Positions 54,844 to 62,442 of a stretch of 64,000 nt of DNA are shown here, in pieces. Under the pieces are notes generated by a model. The model was given only the letters and a program-made list of their open reading frames with translations, did not search any database and had not been told where the DNA came from. Positions within the stretch are counted from its first letter, which is position 1. Each line of letters starts with the position of its first letter. The stretch comes from 2-12-FULL-35-15 sp036386835 (GTDB lineage Bacteria; Bacteroidota; Bacteroidia; 2-12-FULL-35-15). A program made the translations under genes and the position numbers. The stretch spans positions 62,001 to 126,000 of the forward strand of contig DASVUX010000011.1 in NCBI GenBank assembly GCA_036386835.1. The letters are read 5' to 3'.

Positions 54844-55237
54844 TGCTAATAATACGCTCCTACGGAGCTGGTATAAAGTCTGGTTTTTTCGTTAGTAACA
54901 GTGCGCTCCTACGGAGCTATTTTATTATCTGTTTAGTTTCTCACAAGTTTGAAACTTCAGCACAGCAAAGAAGATGCAGAGTCCGCAAATTAGTTTTGTA
55001 TTAATAATGCGCTCCTACGGAGCTTTGATCGAAATTGATATTGCTGTTATTAATATAATGACGGAGCCCGATTCCTGTTTGATGCTGGCCACGAACTATG
55101 CGTTCCGTAACCTATCTCCCTCTGCTGTGTTATTTCCAGAAACGCAAAGCGGGCAAGCGACTTTTAACTGCTCTTTAATCACTTTGCTGGTGGTCATCTT
55201 TCCCTGAACCTCTGTACCTCAGCTTCTCCGTGTAACC
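54844..55237. repeat. Non-coding gap with three GCTCCTACGGAGCT palindromes
   Basis: This 394-base gap has no convincing gene. It holds three identical copies of GCTCCTACGGAGCT at 54856-54869, 54905-54918 and 55011-55024, each able to form a GCTCC/GGAGC hairpin. Spacing is irregular (49 and 106 bases), so this is a palindromic repeat cluster rather than a CRISPR. Remaining sequence is AT-rich with nothing I recognise. Confidence 0.8.
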
Positions 55238-56425
55238 TCAGCTACGCAAGCCGTTGAAAGGGTTAAAATTACTTTGCTTGATTCCCAAGCCTGCTGCGCG
55301 CTGGATCACCGTGTCATCTCCATACCGCCTCCGCATTTTGTCCATTGCCTGGTAAAGAAGGATCTGCTGTGATGAATCCTCAAAGAGGTTGTACTGGTAG
55401 CTTCCCTGCACGAGATGGCTGAACCGCACACCGATCAGGCGGATGAGCATTCGTTTCTGGTAAAGCCTGTCGAACAGCTCTTTCACTTTTTCAATAAGCG
55501 TATGATCAAGTGAAGTATACGGGATCTGTGCCTGCATGGTGTATGTGTTAAAATCAGAGTAACGGATCTTGACAGTTACACATGCGGTTAGCTTTCCTTC
55601 CGAACGTAATTGAAAGGCAAGCTTTTCTGTCATGCTGACCATTAATGATTTCAGCATTTTCACATCAATTGTATCATGATCAAACGTGCGCTCGGTGGAA
55701 ATAGATTTTCGTTCGCAGTAGGGTTCAACAGGAGAGTTATCGATGGCATTCGCTTTTTTCCAGATCACCATTCCATTCTGGCCAAGTACCTGCTCCATCA
55801 GCTCAGCGGGCATGTCCTGAACGGTTTTTACCCATTGGATTCCCATATTCCGGAGGATCATGTACGTTTTATCGCCCACCATCGGGATCTTTTTTATGGA
55901 AAGCGGAGCCAGGAATTTTTTTTCTGTACCCAACCCTATTTCTTTTTGTCCGTTTGGCTTTGCCTCACCTGTTCCCACTTTTGCAACCGTTTTATTTGTT
56001 GAAAGCGCAAATGAAATAGGCAGGTTTGTCTCCTTTATGATCTTGTGCCGGAGCTCTGTTGCCATTTTAAAACAGCCGAAAAACTTATCCATTCCGGTGA
56101 GGTCAATATAAAACTCATCAATGGACGGTTTTTCATACACAGGTACGTCTTCTCTGATGATCTCCGTAATAATATTTGAATATTTGCTGTATTGTTCTGT
56201 ATCACCGCTGACTACTATCGCATCCGGACAAAGCTGTCGTGCCATTTTGATCGGCATTGCGGAATGGATTCCGAAAGTCCTTGCTTCGTAGCTGCAGGAA
56301 GCAACTACACCCCGGTCGCTGCTGCCACCTACTAACACCGGTTTCCCGATAAGTTCCGGGCGTACCAGACGTTCAACAGAAACGAAGAACGAGTCGAGAT
56401 CAATATGCATTATAGAGCGATTCAT
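55238..56425 (-). CDS. dinB: DNA polymerase IV (Y family)
   Basis: A 395-aa Y-family translesion polymerase. Catalytic residues appear in MHIDLDSFF (D9) and SIDEFYIDLTG (D and E); the GVVASCSYEARTFGI stretch is the palm/finger signature. The helix-hairpin-helix thumb and the little-finger domain are complete. The C-terminal QYNLF (344-348) looks like a sliding-clamp motif. It bypasses DNA lesions with low fidelity. It lies upstream of the DnaE-like polymerase on the same strand, 394 bases apart. Confidence 0.95.
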   Translation of the reverse strand: MNRSIMHIDLDSFFVSVERLVRPELIGKPVLVGGSSDRGVVASCSYEARTFGIHSAMPIKMARQLCPDAIVVSGDTEQYSKYSNIITEIIREDVPVYEKPSIDEFYIDLTGMDKFFGCFKMATELRHKIIKETNLPISFALSTNKTVAKVGTGEAKPNGQKEIGLGTEKKFLAPLSIKKIPMVGDKTYMILRNMGIQWVKTVQDMPAELMEQVLGQNGMVIWKKANAIDNSPVEPYCERKSISTERTFDHDTIDVKMLKSLMVSMTEKLAFQLRSEGKLTACVTVKIRYSDFNTYTMQAQIPYTSLDHTLIEKVKELFDRLYQKRMLIRLIGVRFSHLVQGSYQYNLFEDSSQQILLYQAMDKMRRRYGDDTVIQRAAGLGIKQSNFNPFNGLRS

Positions 56426-56502
56426 GACGGAGTAGTTGGGATATAAAGTTACTACCGGAAGTAGGGAATTGTAGCTACGGATTGTAGCATGTAAAATAAT
56501 AC

Positions 56503-56643
56503 GCCCCGCCGGGGCAGGACAATTTATTAAAGTCCTGATTACAATAAGCTCCTCCGGACCTCAGAAAAGGCATGGCCAATCATAATTCTGGAATGATGTA
56601 GTACAATAACAAACAAATTCTTTAGCCCCGGAGGAGCCTATTG
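56503..56643. repeat. Palindromic and inverted repeats upstream of dinB
   Basis: A GCCCCGCCGGGGC palindrome lies near 56501-56515. Further on, CAATAAGCTCCTCCGG (56542-56557) and CCGGAGGAGCCTATTG (56628-56643) are inverted copies with one mismatch, 70 bases apart. The second arm ends at the stop codon of the propeller gene, and could act as its terminator. No gene lies in this gap. Confidence 0.6.
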
Positions 56644-56645
56644 TT

Positions 56646-58313
56646 TTATTTTGCCAGGATCAGCTTTTGGGAACGCCTGAAAGAATCGGAGGTGACAGTG
56701 AAATAGTACAACCCTGCCGCGTAACCGGAAAGATCGAAAGAGTGCTCTTCATATCCTGAAACGGAATTAACATTCCATGTTTTAAGCAGGATGCCTCTTG
56801 AATCAACCAGTGTGACAGTTAATGGCATAATGCTTTTAAGTGATAACGCCATTTTTACCAAGCCGGAAGAAGGGTTCGGATAAAGGAAATTCACAGTTTT
56901 GTCATAACCTGAAGATTGCTCAGGCACGGATACGGGACTATAATACTCCCTGGGGGAATTGAAAACGCTTTCAAGACCGGCACTATTATGAACTACAAGT
57001 CCATGTTCAGTGGCGATCCAGATATTATTTAAACGGTCAACTGTCATGTCTCGAACCAGAGTAGTAGTAAAATCGATAACAGGAACTCCGAAATTAGCGG
57101 GAATCACGGTGAAGATTGATGTATCAACAAACGCTGTTAACCCAAATTGGGAGGAGTTAATCCTACCAAGCAAGATTGTGGATGTGTCTACCTGCAAAGG
57201 AAAACCTGGTCCAACCGTATTAACGAGGTTCGTAATATTTACTCCATCGAATTTATAGAGTACATCATTACCTTGAGCACCTCCAGATACAACTGCCTCC
57301 CCATCGGGATTTGCAGACATTCTATGAACATAATTACCCGGAATTGGACTATTGGACGAATTATAAACTGTCCAAAAAATCCCATCAAAAGAATGAAGCC
57401 CACCGCCATCAGTCCCTACCCATAATCTATTCTGCTGATGATCCATGGCTATAGTCACTAAACTATTAAATGGAGAATTGGAAGCATTATAACTAGTCCA
57501 TGAAGAACCGTTATATTTCCACAGATCGCCATGATATCGTGCAAACCACATATTCCCGTTATTATCCTTCACAATTCTCACAAAAGGATTTGCTGCAGCC
57601 ACTGTATCAATTATCAGGGTATTGCTTACCCGATCGAAACATTTTATTCCATCACTTGACCCTATCCATATTTTTGTTGAGTCCACGTAGAGAGAAGAGA
57701 TTAGCGGACCAACAATTGGTGCACTCATTACGTTGTAGATGGAGTTTCCGCACATGTCGGAAATAAAGTGATTGCCTGCACTATTAAACGTCTCCCATGA
57801 AAATCCGTTAAATCTGCTTAATGCAGAAACGGCACCATCCGACTGAGCTATCCACATATCATTGTTCCGCTTGTCTTGAGCGATTGCAGTAACATTTGGG
57901 TAGGATAATGCTGAATTGACCGGATTAAAAAATGCCCATTTTATCGCGGGATCATATACTACAATCAACACACAGGTGTCGTAAGCGCTATAAACCCCAT
58001 TTTCTGCTTTAACAACAATATCAAAAGTATCCGGTCGGATGGATGCTGTATTGGTGATCACCAGGTCTGAATTTGAATATGGGGCATTCAGCACTGCAGG
58101 AGAGAATGTCGTATTCAGGTTGCAGGGTTCTGTGGTGGCCGAGAAGAACAGGCTGGAGCTAAAACCAAGGTATGGTGTTCCTGAAACATTGAATATTGCA
58201 GACTGCCCTTGGGTCACTACCAGTGTATCCTGTGCAATTGCGATAGTGAAATAGGTCTGGGAAGAGACATTGAGAGCCTCAACCAATAAAAGGGAGATTA
58301 GGAAATGTCTCAT
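56646..58313 (-). CDS. Secreted beta-propeller protein with T9SS sorting domain
   Basis: A 555-aa protein with a signal peptide (cleavage near VSSQ). An N-terminal Ig-like domain (about 20-120) is followed by propeller blades of the two-component-regulator type (WIGSSDGIKCFD, NRLWVGTDGGGLHSFDG, NNIWIATEHGLVVHNSAG), about 130-460. The last 75 residues (NFLYPNPSSGLVKM...) form a type A T9SS sorting domain. It is thus a secreted protein made of the same blade type as the SpoIIE sensor at 6679, but without any signalling output domain. Function unknown; it may bind surface ligands. Confidence 0.85.
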   Translation of the reverse strand: MRHFLISLLLVEALNVSSQTYFTIAIAQDTLVVTQGQSAIFNVSGTPYLGFSSSLFFSATTEPCNLNTTFSPAVLNAPYSNSDLVITNTASIRPDTFDIVVKAENGVYSAYDTCVLIVVYDPAIKWAFFNPVNSALSYPNVTAIAQDKRNNDMWIAQSDGAVSALSRFNGFSWETFNSAGNHFISDMCGNSIYNVMSAPIVGPLISSLYVDSTKIWIGSSDGIKCFDRVSNTLIIDTVAAANPFVRIVKDNNGNMWFARYHGDLWKYNGSSWTSYNASNSPFNSLVTIAMDHQQNRLWVGTDGGGLHSFDGIFWTVYNSSNSPIPGNYVHRMSANPDGEAVVSGGAQGNDVLYKFDGVNITNLVNTVGPGFPLQVDTSTILLGRINSSQFGLTAFVDTSIFTVIPANFGVPVIDFTTTLVRDMTVDRLNNIWIATEHGLVVHNSAGLESVFNSPREYYSPVSVPEQSSGYDKTVNFLYPNPSSGLVKMALSLKSIMPLTVTLVDSRGILLKTWNVNSVSGYEEHSFDLSGYAAGLYYFTVTSDSFRRSQKLILAK

Positions 58314-58333
58314 AAATTAAGAATTGATATTTT

Positions 58334-58341
58334 CAAATATA
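58334..58341 (-). promoter_or_regulatory. Putative -7 box (TATATTTG) for the secreted propeller gene
   Basis: TATATTTG on the minus strand, 20 bases before the ATG at 58313, at the end of the upstream MBL gene. No clear -33 box. Confidence 0.4.
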
Positions 58342-58349
58342 TGATATTT

Positions 58350-59174
58350 TCAGAAAAGCGACATCTGCTCCATCTTCAGCCTGGAAATGCTTGTTTGGGA
58401 AAGAGGGTCTGCGAGAACTTCATATACCGGCATTTCTTCATAACGCGAAGCCACGACTACCTGAGTATTTCCTGCATGCTGCATAAAAAGTTCGTGTGCA
58501 AGTTCTGGCGTATTGTTATTCTTTGAAAGATGGGATAACAGTAACAGGCTTAAGGAATCCGAACGATGATTTTTAAAAACCTCCAGCGCCTGGTGATTGG
58601 ATAAATGCCCGTGACCGCCACTTATACGCCTCTTCAGGTAATAAGGATAATTGCCGGTTTGCAGCATCTGCTCATCATAGTTCGCTTCAAGAAAAGCAGC
58701 ATGGCATTGTTTGAAATTTTTTATGAGATGCTGGCAAGGAGCACCGATATCCGTATAAACACCTACATTCACTCCGTTACCACTGATGGTAAAACTATAC
58801 GGGTCAGCAGCATCATGAAACTTGCGGAAAGGCACAACTGTTAAACCGCCTACTTTTATCTCTTCATATGCTGCAAAGGAATGGACAAGCAAGGGATCTA
58901 TTTTCAGCTTGCCGGAAACCAGCGTGTTCTCCGTAATATAGACGGGGAAGCGGTATTTTTTTGCCAGTACCTCAACCCCACGGATATGATCTCCATGCTC
59001 ATGGGAGATAAACAGCGCCTTCACTTTTTCCATCGATAATCCTAAACGCGCCATGCGTTTATCAGTCTCCCTGCAGGAAAGGCCGGCATCCACCAGTACG
59101 GCTTCCTCCCTGTTACCTACATAGTAACAATTGCCGTTGCTGCCCGAATTAAGCGATGTGATAAAAAGTGACAT
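58350..59174 (-). CDS. YycJ/WalJ-like MBL-fold nuclease
   Basis: A 274-aa metallo-beta-lactamase-fold protein. The metal motif is SHEHGDH (H58, H60, D62, H63), and SLNSGSNGNCYYV at the N-terminus is typical of YycJ/WalJ. The ATG at 59174 is chosen since the earlier TTG (59183) overlaps a TATCTTTG -7 box. YycJ of Bacillus is, as I recall, a 5'-3' DNA exonuclease with a mutator phenotype when lost. The protein ends in QMSLF, which looks like a sliding-clamp binding motif. It is otherwise close to the secreted propeller gene, which follows on the same strand. Confidence 0.88.
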   Translation of the reverse strand: MSLFITSLNSGSNGNCYYVGNREEAVLVDAGLSCRETDKRMARLGLSMEKVKALFISHEHGDHIRGVEVLAKKYRFPVYITENTLVSGKLKIDPLLVHSFAAYEEIKVGGLTVVPFRKFHDAADPYSFTISGNGVNVGVYTDIGAPCQHLIKNFKQCHAAFLEANYDEQMLQTGNYPYYLKRRISGGHGHLSNHQALEVFKNHRSDSLSLLLLSHLSKNNNTPELAHELFMQHAGNTQVVVASRYEEMPVYEVLADPLSQTSISRLKMEQMSLF

Positions 59175-59180
59175 GAAATG

Positions 59181-59188
59181 CAAAGATA
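59181..59188 (-). promoter_or_regulatory. Putative -7 box (TATCTTTG) for the MBL nuclease
   Basis: TATCTTTG on the minus strand ends 6 bases before the ATG at 59174, so the leader would be only a few bases long. Confidence 0.42.
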
Positions 59189-59304
59189 CGATTAATCATT
59201 CCCCACTTCGCCACTGTTAAAAACAATTTAACGGCATATCTTCCACACTCCCTCCGGAATTCAGCACTGCAGGCCTGCGGTATGTATTTTTAGAAATAAA
59301 GAAC

Positions 59305-60165
59305 ATGAAAAAACTATACTTCTTTTTTGTTATTACTGCTTTGATTTCATGTGACCAGGATGAACCAGGAAGCACCACTTCAACAGGTTCTTTGCCTCCA
59401 GTCTCAGCAAAAGCCCCTGACCATTTAATTTTCGTTTGGCTGGAAAATAAGAACTACAACCAGATCATTGGTTCAGCTTCAGCCCCATTCATCAATTCTC
59501 TTATTCAGGAGGGAACGCTGTTTACGAATATGCATGCCCTGGGGCATCCTTCGTATCCTGAATACATCCGGTTCTTCTCTGGTACTTCAAACGGCAAAAA
59601 AGACGATGAGTGCATTTCGGGTAAGCCATACAACAATGCGAACCTCTTCACCCAGTTAGCTGCAAAAGGAAAAACTTTCGCATGGTACAGCGAGGACCTT
59701 CCTGCGGCAGGCAGCGATGCCTGTTATGCGGGGAAATATTTTGAACGCCATAATCCAACCCAGTGCTTCTCGAATGTGCCTGCACAAGCTAATAAACCCT
59801 GGAGTGCTTTTCCCGCTGATTACAAGTCGCTTGAAACGGTCGTTTGCATATCGCCTAACGTTGAACATGATATGCATGACGGGAGTATCCTTAAAGGTGA
59901 TACCTGGGTGAAAGATAATCTTGGAAAACTGATCACCTGGTGTAAAACAAATAATTCAGTTTTTGTAATATATTTTGATGAGGATCATGGCTCTGCCATA
60001 AATCATATTCCCGTGATCGCGGTAGGAAGCCCGATCAAGGAAAATTTCAAGGATACTGTTCATTACGATCATTATAACTGGACGAGAACTATTCTTGAAC
60101 TGTATGGAGCAGAACCGATAGGAAATGCGAAAACCAAAACAATGGTGAAGGATTGCTGGAAATGA
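59305..60165 (+). CDS. Phosphoesterase-family lipoprotein (acid phosphatase-like)
   Basis: A 286-aa lipoprotein (leader ending LISC, Cys16). The body matches the phosphoesterase family that includes AcpA and phospholipase C-type enzymes: HLIFVWLENKNYNQIIG at the start, a metal region around HALGHPSYPEYIRFFSG, SEDLPAAGSD, and FDEDHGSAINHIPVIAVG near the end. It probably removes phosphate from organic esters at the cell surface. Substrate is not determined by sequence. It is monocistronic and faces a convergent zinc-ribbon gene with no gap. Confidence 0.85.
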   Translation: MKKLYFFFVITALISCDQDEPGSTTSTGSLPPVSAKAPDHLIFVWLENKNYNQIIGSASAPFINSLIQEGTLFTNMHALGHPSYPEYIRFFSGTSNGKKDDECISGKPYNNANLFTQLAAKGKTFAWYSEDLPAAGSDACYAGKYFERHNPTQCFSNVPAQANKPWSAFPADYKSLETVVCISPNVEHDMHDGSILKGDTWVKDNLGKLITWCKTNNSVFVIYFDEDHGSAINHIPVIAVGSPIKENFKDTVHYDHYNWTRTILELYGAEPIGNAKTKTMVKDCWK

Positions 60166-60390
60166 TCAGTGTTTTCCCTGCGCTTTCTGTGTACTGGTGC
60201 ACGGGATGGTTCCATATGAGCAGAACACGCAACAGTCTCCTGCCTTTGGCCGCAGGCGTGCATTGCACTCTTCGCATTCATACATGATTTGGCAGGAATC
60301 AAGGGGAATCGGTTCTTCCTTTTTGTATTTACAAATTGGACATTTAATGACTGATTTATGCTTAATTGTTTTAGGCATGATCCGGAACAT
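60166..60390 (-). CDS. Small cysteine-rich (zinc-ribbon-like) protein with GDCCVFCSYG motif
   Basis: A 74-aa protein with cysteine pairs CPIC, CEEC and the strongly conserved-looking GDCCVFCSYGTIPC. Seven to nine Cys residues suggest one or two metal sites. I recall GDCCVFCSYG in many short bacterial proteins of unknown function. The ATG at 60390 shares one base with the stop of the upstream gene (TAATG), so the two are probably translationally coupled. A start at residue 5 (60378) is possible. Confidence 0.75.
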   Translation of the reverse strand: MFRIMPKTIKHKSVIKCPICKYKKEEPIPLDSCQIMYECEECNARLRPKAGDCCVFCSYGTIPCTSTQKAQGKH

Positions 60391-60923
60391 TATGAAACAA
60401 TAAAAGCCATTAAATGGTCTTCGATGCTTTTCACATTTGCACTGATATAGTATGTTCTCAATATATTCCTGCTGCTGACAAGTACATATTTAATTTTTTG
60501 GTTAAGGACTCCCCACGTATTTGAACCGGATTCTGTTATCTCGCGTTCTGTGCGGAACTCCTGTCCCCTGATCTTTCCGAATATGTGCAGCCGGTATTTC
60601 CCGGCAGGGAACCTGCATACATATATATTGAGGCGCCCTTCATCAACAATTGCATCAGAATAATCAATTTTTATTGTTTCCGCCTGGGAAGAGATATACC
60701 TGTCGACTAGATCTATTCTCCTTTCTTTTATCTCAGGTGGAGAAGCGGCCAGGTCGACCTTAAAATCTACTATTTCAATAGGCTTGCCATCATGGGCAGG
60801 CAGTTCAAATGCAGTCATATAGTTTATTTCATCCCGGTATTTGCAATTTGCGTTCCTTTCTGTTTTTACAATCTTTCTGCGAATTTTTTTCAACACTTTT
60901 ACTAAGAAACGGGAAAGTGGCAC
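60390..60923 (-). CDS. Hypothetical protein, start uncertain
   Basis: I do not recognise this protein. The full frame is 177 aa from a GTG at 60923; an ATG at 60818 (MTAFELPAHDG) would give 142 aa. The extra N-terminal part is short and very basic (KKIRRKIVK), while the rest looks like a beta-rich soluble domain (for example LNIYVCRFPAGKYRLHIFG). No signal peptide. The stop overlaps the start of the small cysteine-rich gene. Confidence 0.6.
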   Translation of the reverse strand: MPLSRFLVKVLKKIRRKIVKTERNANCKYRDEINYMTAFELPAHDGKPIEIVDFKVDLAASPPEIKERRIDLVDRYISSQAETIKIDYSDAIVDEGRLNIYVCRFPAGKYRLHIFGKIRGQEFRTEREITESGSNTWGVLNQKIKYVLVSSRNILRTYYISANVKSIEDHLMAFIVS

Positions 60924-60992
60924 CGTTTTTTAGTCGGTTTATTTGGAAAATTTTCTACAATTCCCCAGTTCTTATATTATTATTATTAAAAA

Positions 60993-61018
60993 AAAGCCCG
61001 GTTATCGAACCGGGCTTT
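60993..61018. terminator. Bidirectional intrinsic terminator
   Basis: AAAGCCCGGTT / AACCGGGCTTT stem (11 bp) with ATCG loop, A-rich before and TAAA-rich after. It lies downstream of the 285-aa T9SS gene on the minus strand. Confidence 0.87.
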
Positions 61019-61035
61019 AAATATAAAAACAGGAG

Positions 61036-61893
61036 TTACCTGGTGGCCTTCATAATTTTAACTGTAACAGGCTGATCCCCGGAATAATATTCCAGGAAAT
61101 AGCAGCCGCATGGTGTACTATCGTCCAGGGTGATTTTAGGATTATCATTCAAATCACAGGTAAAGCTGACATTCTTACCATATATATCACGGATATTGAT
61201 CCGTGCCGGATCAATCAGGGTGCGATCAATGTTCTTTATATAGAATATATTTCCGGCAGGATTCGGATAAACCATTGCGCTTTTATTCATTTTCTCAAAA
61301 ATTCCAACAGTAGCGGGCGTAAAAGAATAATCCTTTACATAGCAGGCGTCTTCTGCCGGGCACTGAACCCTGATCCATCCGTATGCAAGATTTCCTGAAT
61401 TCTGGTAACGCAGCCCGATATATTTATCCCCACCGATAAAATCATTTACATTTTTATTTCCTCCACCTGCCCCGGAGTGATCAGTTAGGTATAATATTGT
61501 ATTGTTCCACACCGCACCCGGAGCATCAATGGCTTCCCCGCCATTGAGCGGCCTGGCCACATTTGTTACATTCCAGTTAGAATTGGCCGGGACGTATACC
61601 GAATCGAGCCGGCCCATGCGAATACTCACATCAGGATTTAATGCCGTGATGCTTATATAGGCGGATGATCCGCCGGAACTGACCGCACCATGAGCAGTAA
61701 ATTCAACATCATTACCCGCGTCCCCGAAAATATTGAGCCCATACAATTCATGTGTGTAAGGAGTTACCGTATAATTCATCAGGGTATCAGGTGTGATGTC
61801 CACATATCCTGAAAATATAGTTCCCGCATTGTACTGGGCGTTCATTTGGATTGAGATACCGAAGCAAATCGGCAGAAGTAAGAGTTTCTTCAT
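61036..61893 (-). CDS. Secreted protein with T9SS sorting domain
   Basis: A 285-aa protein with a signal peptide (cleavage near MNAQ). The N-terminal 200 residues are beta-rich with many Asn/Gly turns (IGLRYQNSGNLAYGWIRVQC is similar to short domains in T9SS cargo that hold a single disulfide). The last 75 residues (SAMVYPNPAGNIFYIK...) are a type A T9SS sorting domain ending in KIMKATR. Function unknown. It is the sixth T9SS cargo gene in the window. Confidence 0.83.
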   Translation of the reverse strand: MKKLLLLPICFGISIQMNAQYNAGTIFSGYVDITPDTLMNYTVTPYTHELYGLNIFGDAGNDVEFTAHGAVSSGGSSAYISITALNPDVSIRMGRLDSVYVPANSNWNVTNVARPLNGGEAIDAPGAVWNNTILYLTDHSGAGGGNKNVNDFIGGDKYIGLRYQNSGNLAYGWIRVQCPAEDACYVKDYSFTPATVGIFEKMNKSAMVYPNPAGNIFYIKNIDRTLIDPARINIRDIYGKNVSFTCDLNDNPKITLDDSTPCGCYFLEYYSGDQPVTVKIMKATR

Positions 61894-62046
61894 GTTGATT
61901 TTATTTTTAGGTTATTACTAATTGGAAGGGAATACCCTACCGGTGTAATCATGAAAATTTGATGCCTTTTAGGGATCTGGAATAAAGCTCCGGATAAGAC
62001 GGATATTTTAAATCTAAATAATGTCTGTTATTTTATACCTATTTAG

Positions 62047-62054
62047 TATATTTG
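62047..62054 (+). promoter_or_regulatory. Putative -7 box (TATATTTG) for the XRE regulator
   Basis: TATATTTG lies 18 bases before the ATG at 62073. TCTG lies 19 bases upstream of it, close to the TTTG -33 consensus. A self-repressing operator could overlap this region, but no clear palindrome is visible. Confidence 0.5.
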
Positions 62055-62072
62055 TTTGCTATATAAAACATT

Positions 62073-62423
62073 ATGAAGACAAGAAAACCGGTCCTAATGG
62101 CTTCTTCAACCAGGATCCTACAGGAAATGGGCGGGAATATCAAGCTCTCCCGGCTTCGAAGAAAATTGAGCGCACAACAGGTTTCCGAGCGGGCGAATAT
62201 CAGTCGCGCTACATTATGGCATATTGAGAACGGCTCACCGAGTGTGGCGATGGGAATTTATTGCCAGGTGTTATTTATTCTCGGGCTCGATAAGGATCTT
62301 GTTAAAATTGCTGCGGATGATGTTCAGGGCAGAAAAATGATGGAAGGAGAATTATTAAAGAAAAGGGCTCCCAAGAGAATCAGCGTTCATCTTCCTACAA
62401 AACATAGCAAGGATGTAAAATAA
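62073..62423 (+). CDS. HipB-like XRE-family transcription regulator
   Basis: A 116-aa DNA-binding protein. The helix-turn-helix lies at residues about 27-60 (RRKLSAQQVSERANISRA then TLWHIENG), which is the XRE pattern. The whole protein resembles the HipB-like antitoxins found before hipA genes in Bacteroidota, with the basic C-terminal tail LLKKRAPKRISVHLP. No hipA follows. Instead a 2H phosphoesterase gene begins 19 bases downstream. It probably represses its own operon. Confidence 0.85.
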   Translation: MKTRKPVLMASSTRILQEMGGNIKLSRLRRKLSAQQVSERANISRATLWHIENGSPSVAMGIYCQVLFILGLDKDLVKIAADDVQGRKMMEGELLKKRAPKRISVHLPTKHSKDVK

Positions 62424-62442
62424 GTTGCTATAAATTTGAAAT

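Noticed and set aside
54844..55030. CRISPR array from the three GCTCCTACGGAGCT copies
   Set aside because: The repeats are only 14 bases, palindromic and unevenly spaced (49 and 106 bases), with no cas genes in the window.
54974..55207. 77-codon frame in the dnaE-dinB gap
   Set aside because: It runs through a palindromic repeat and shows no protein-like pattern or start context.
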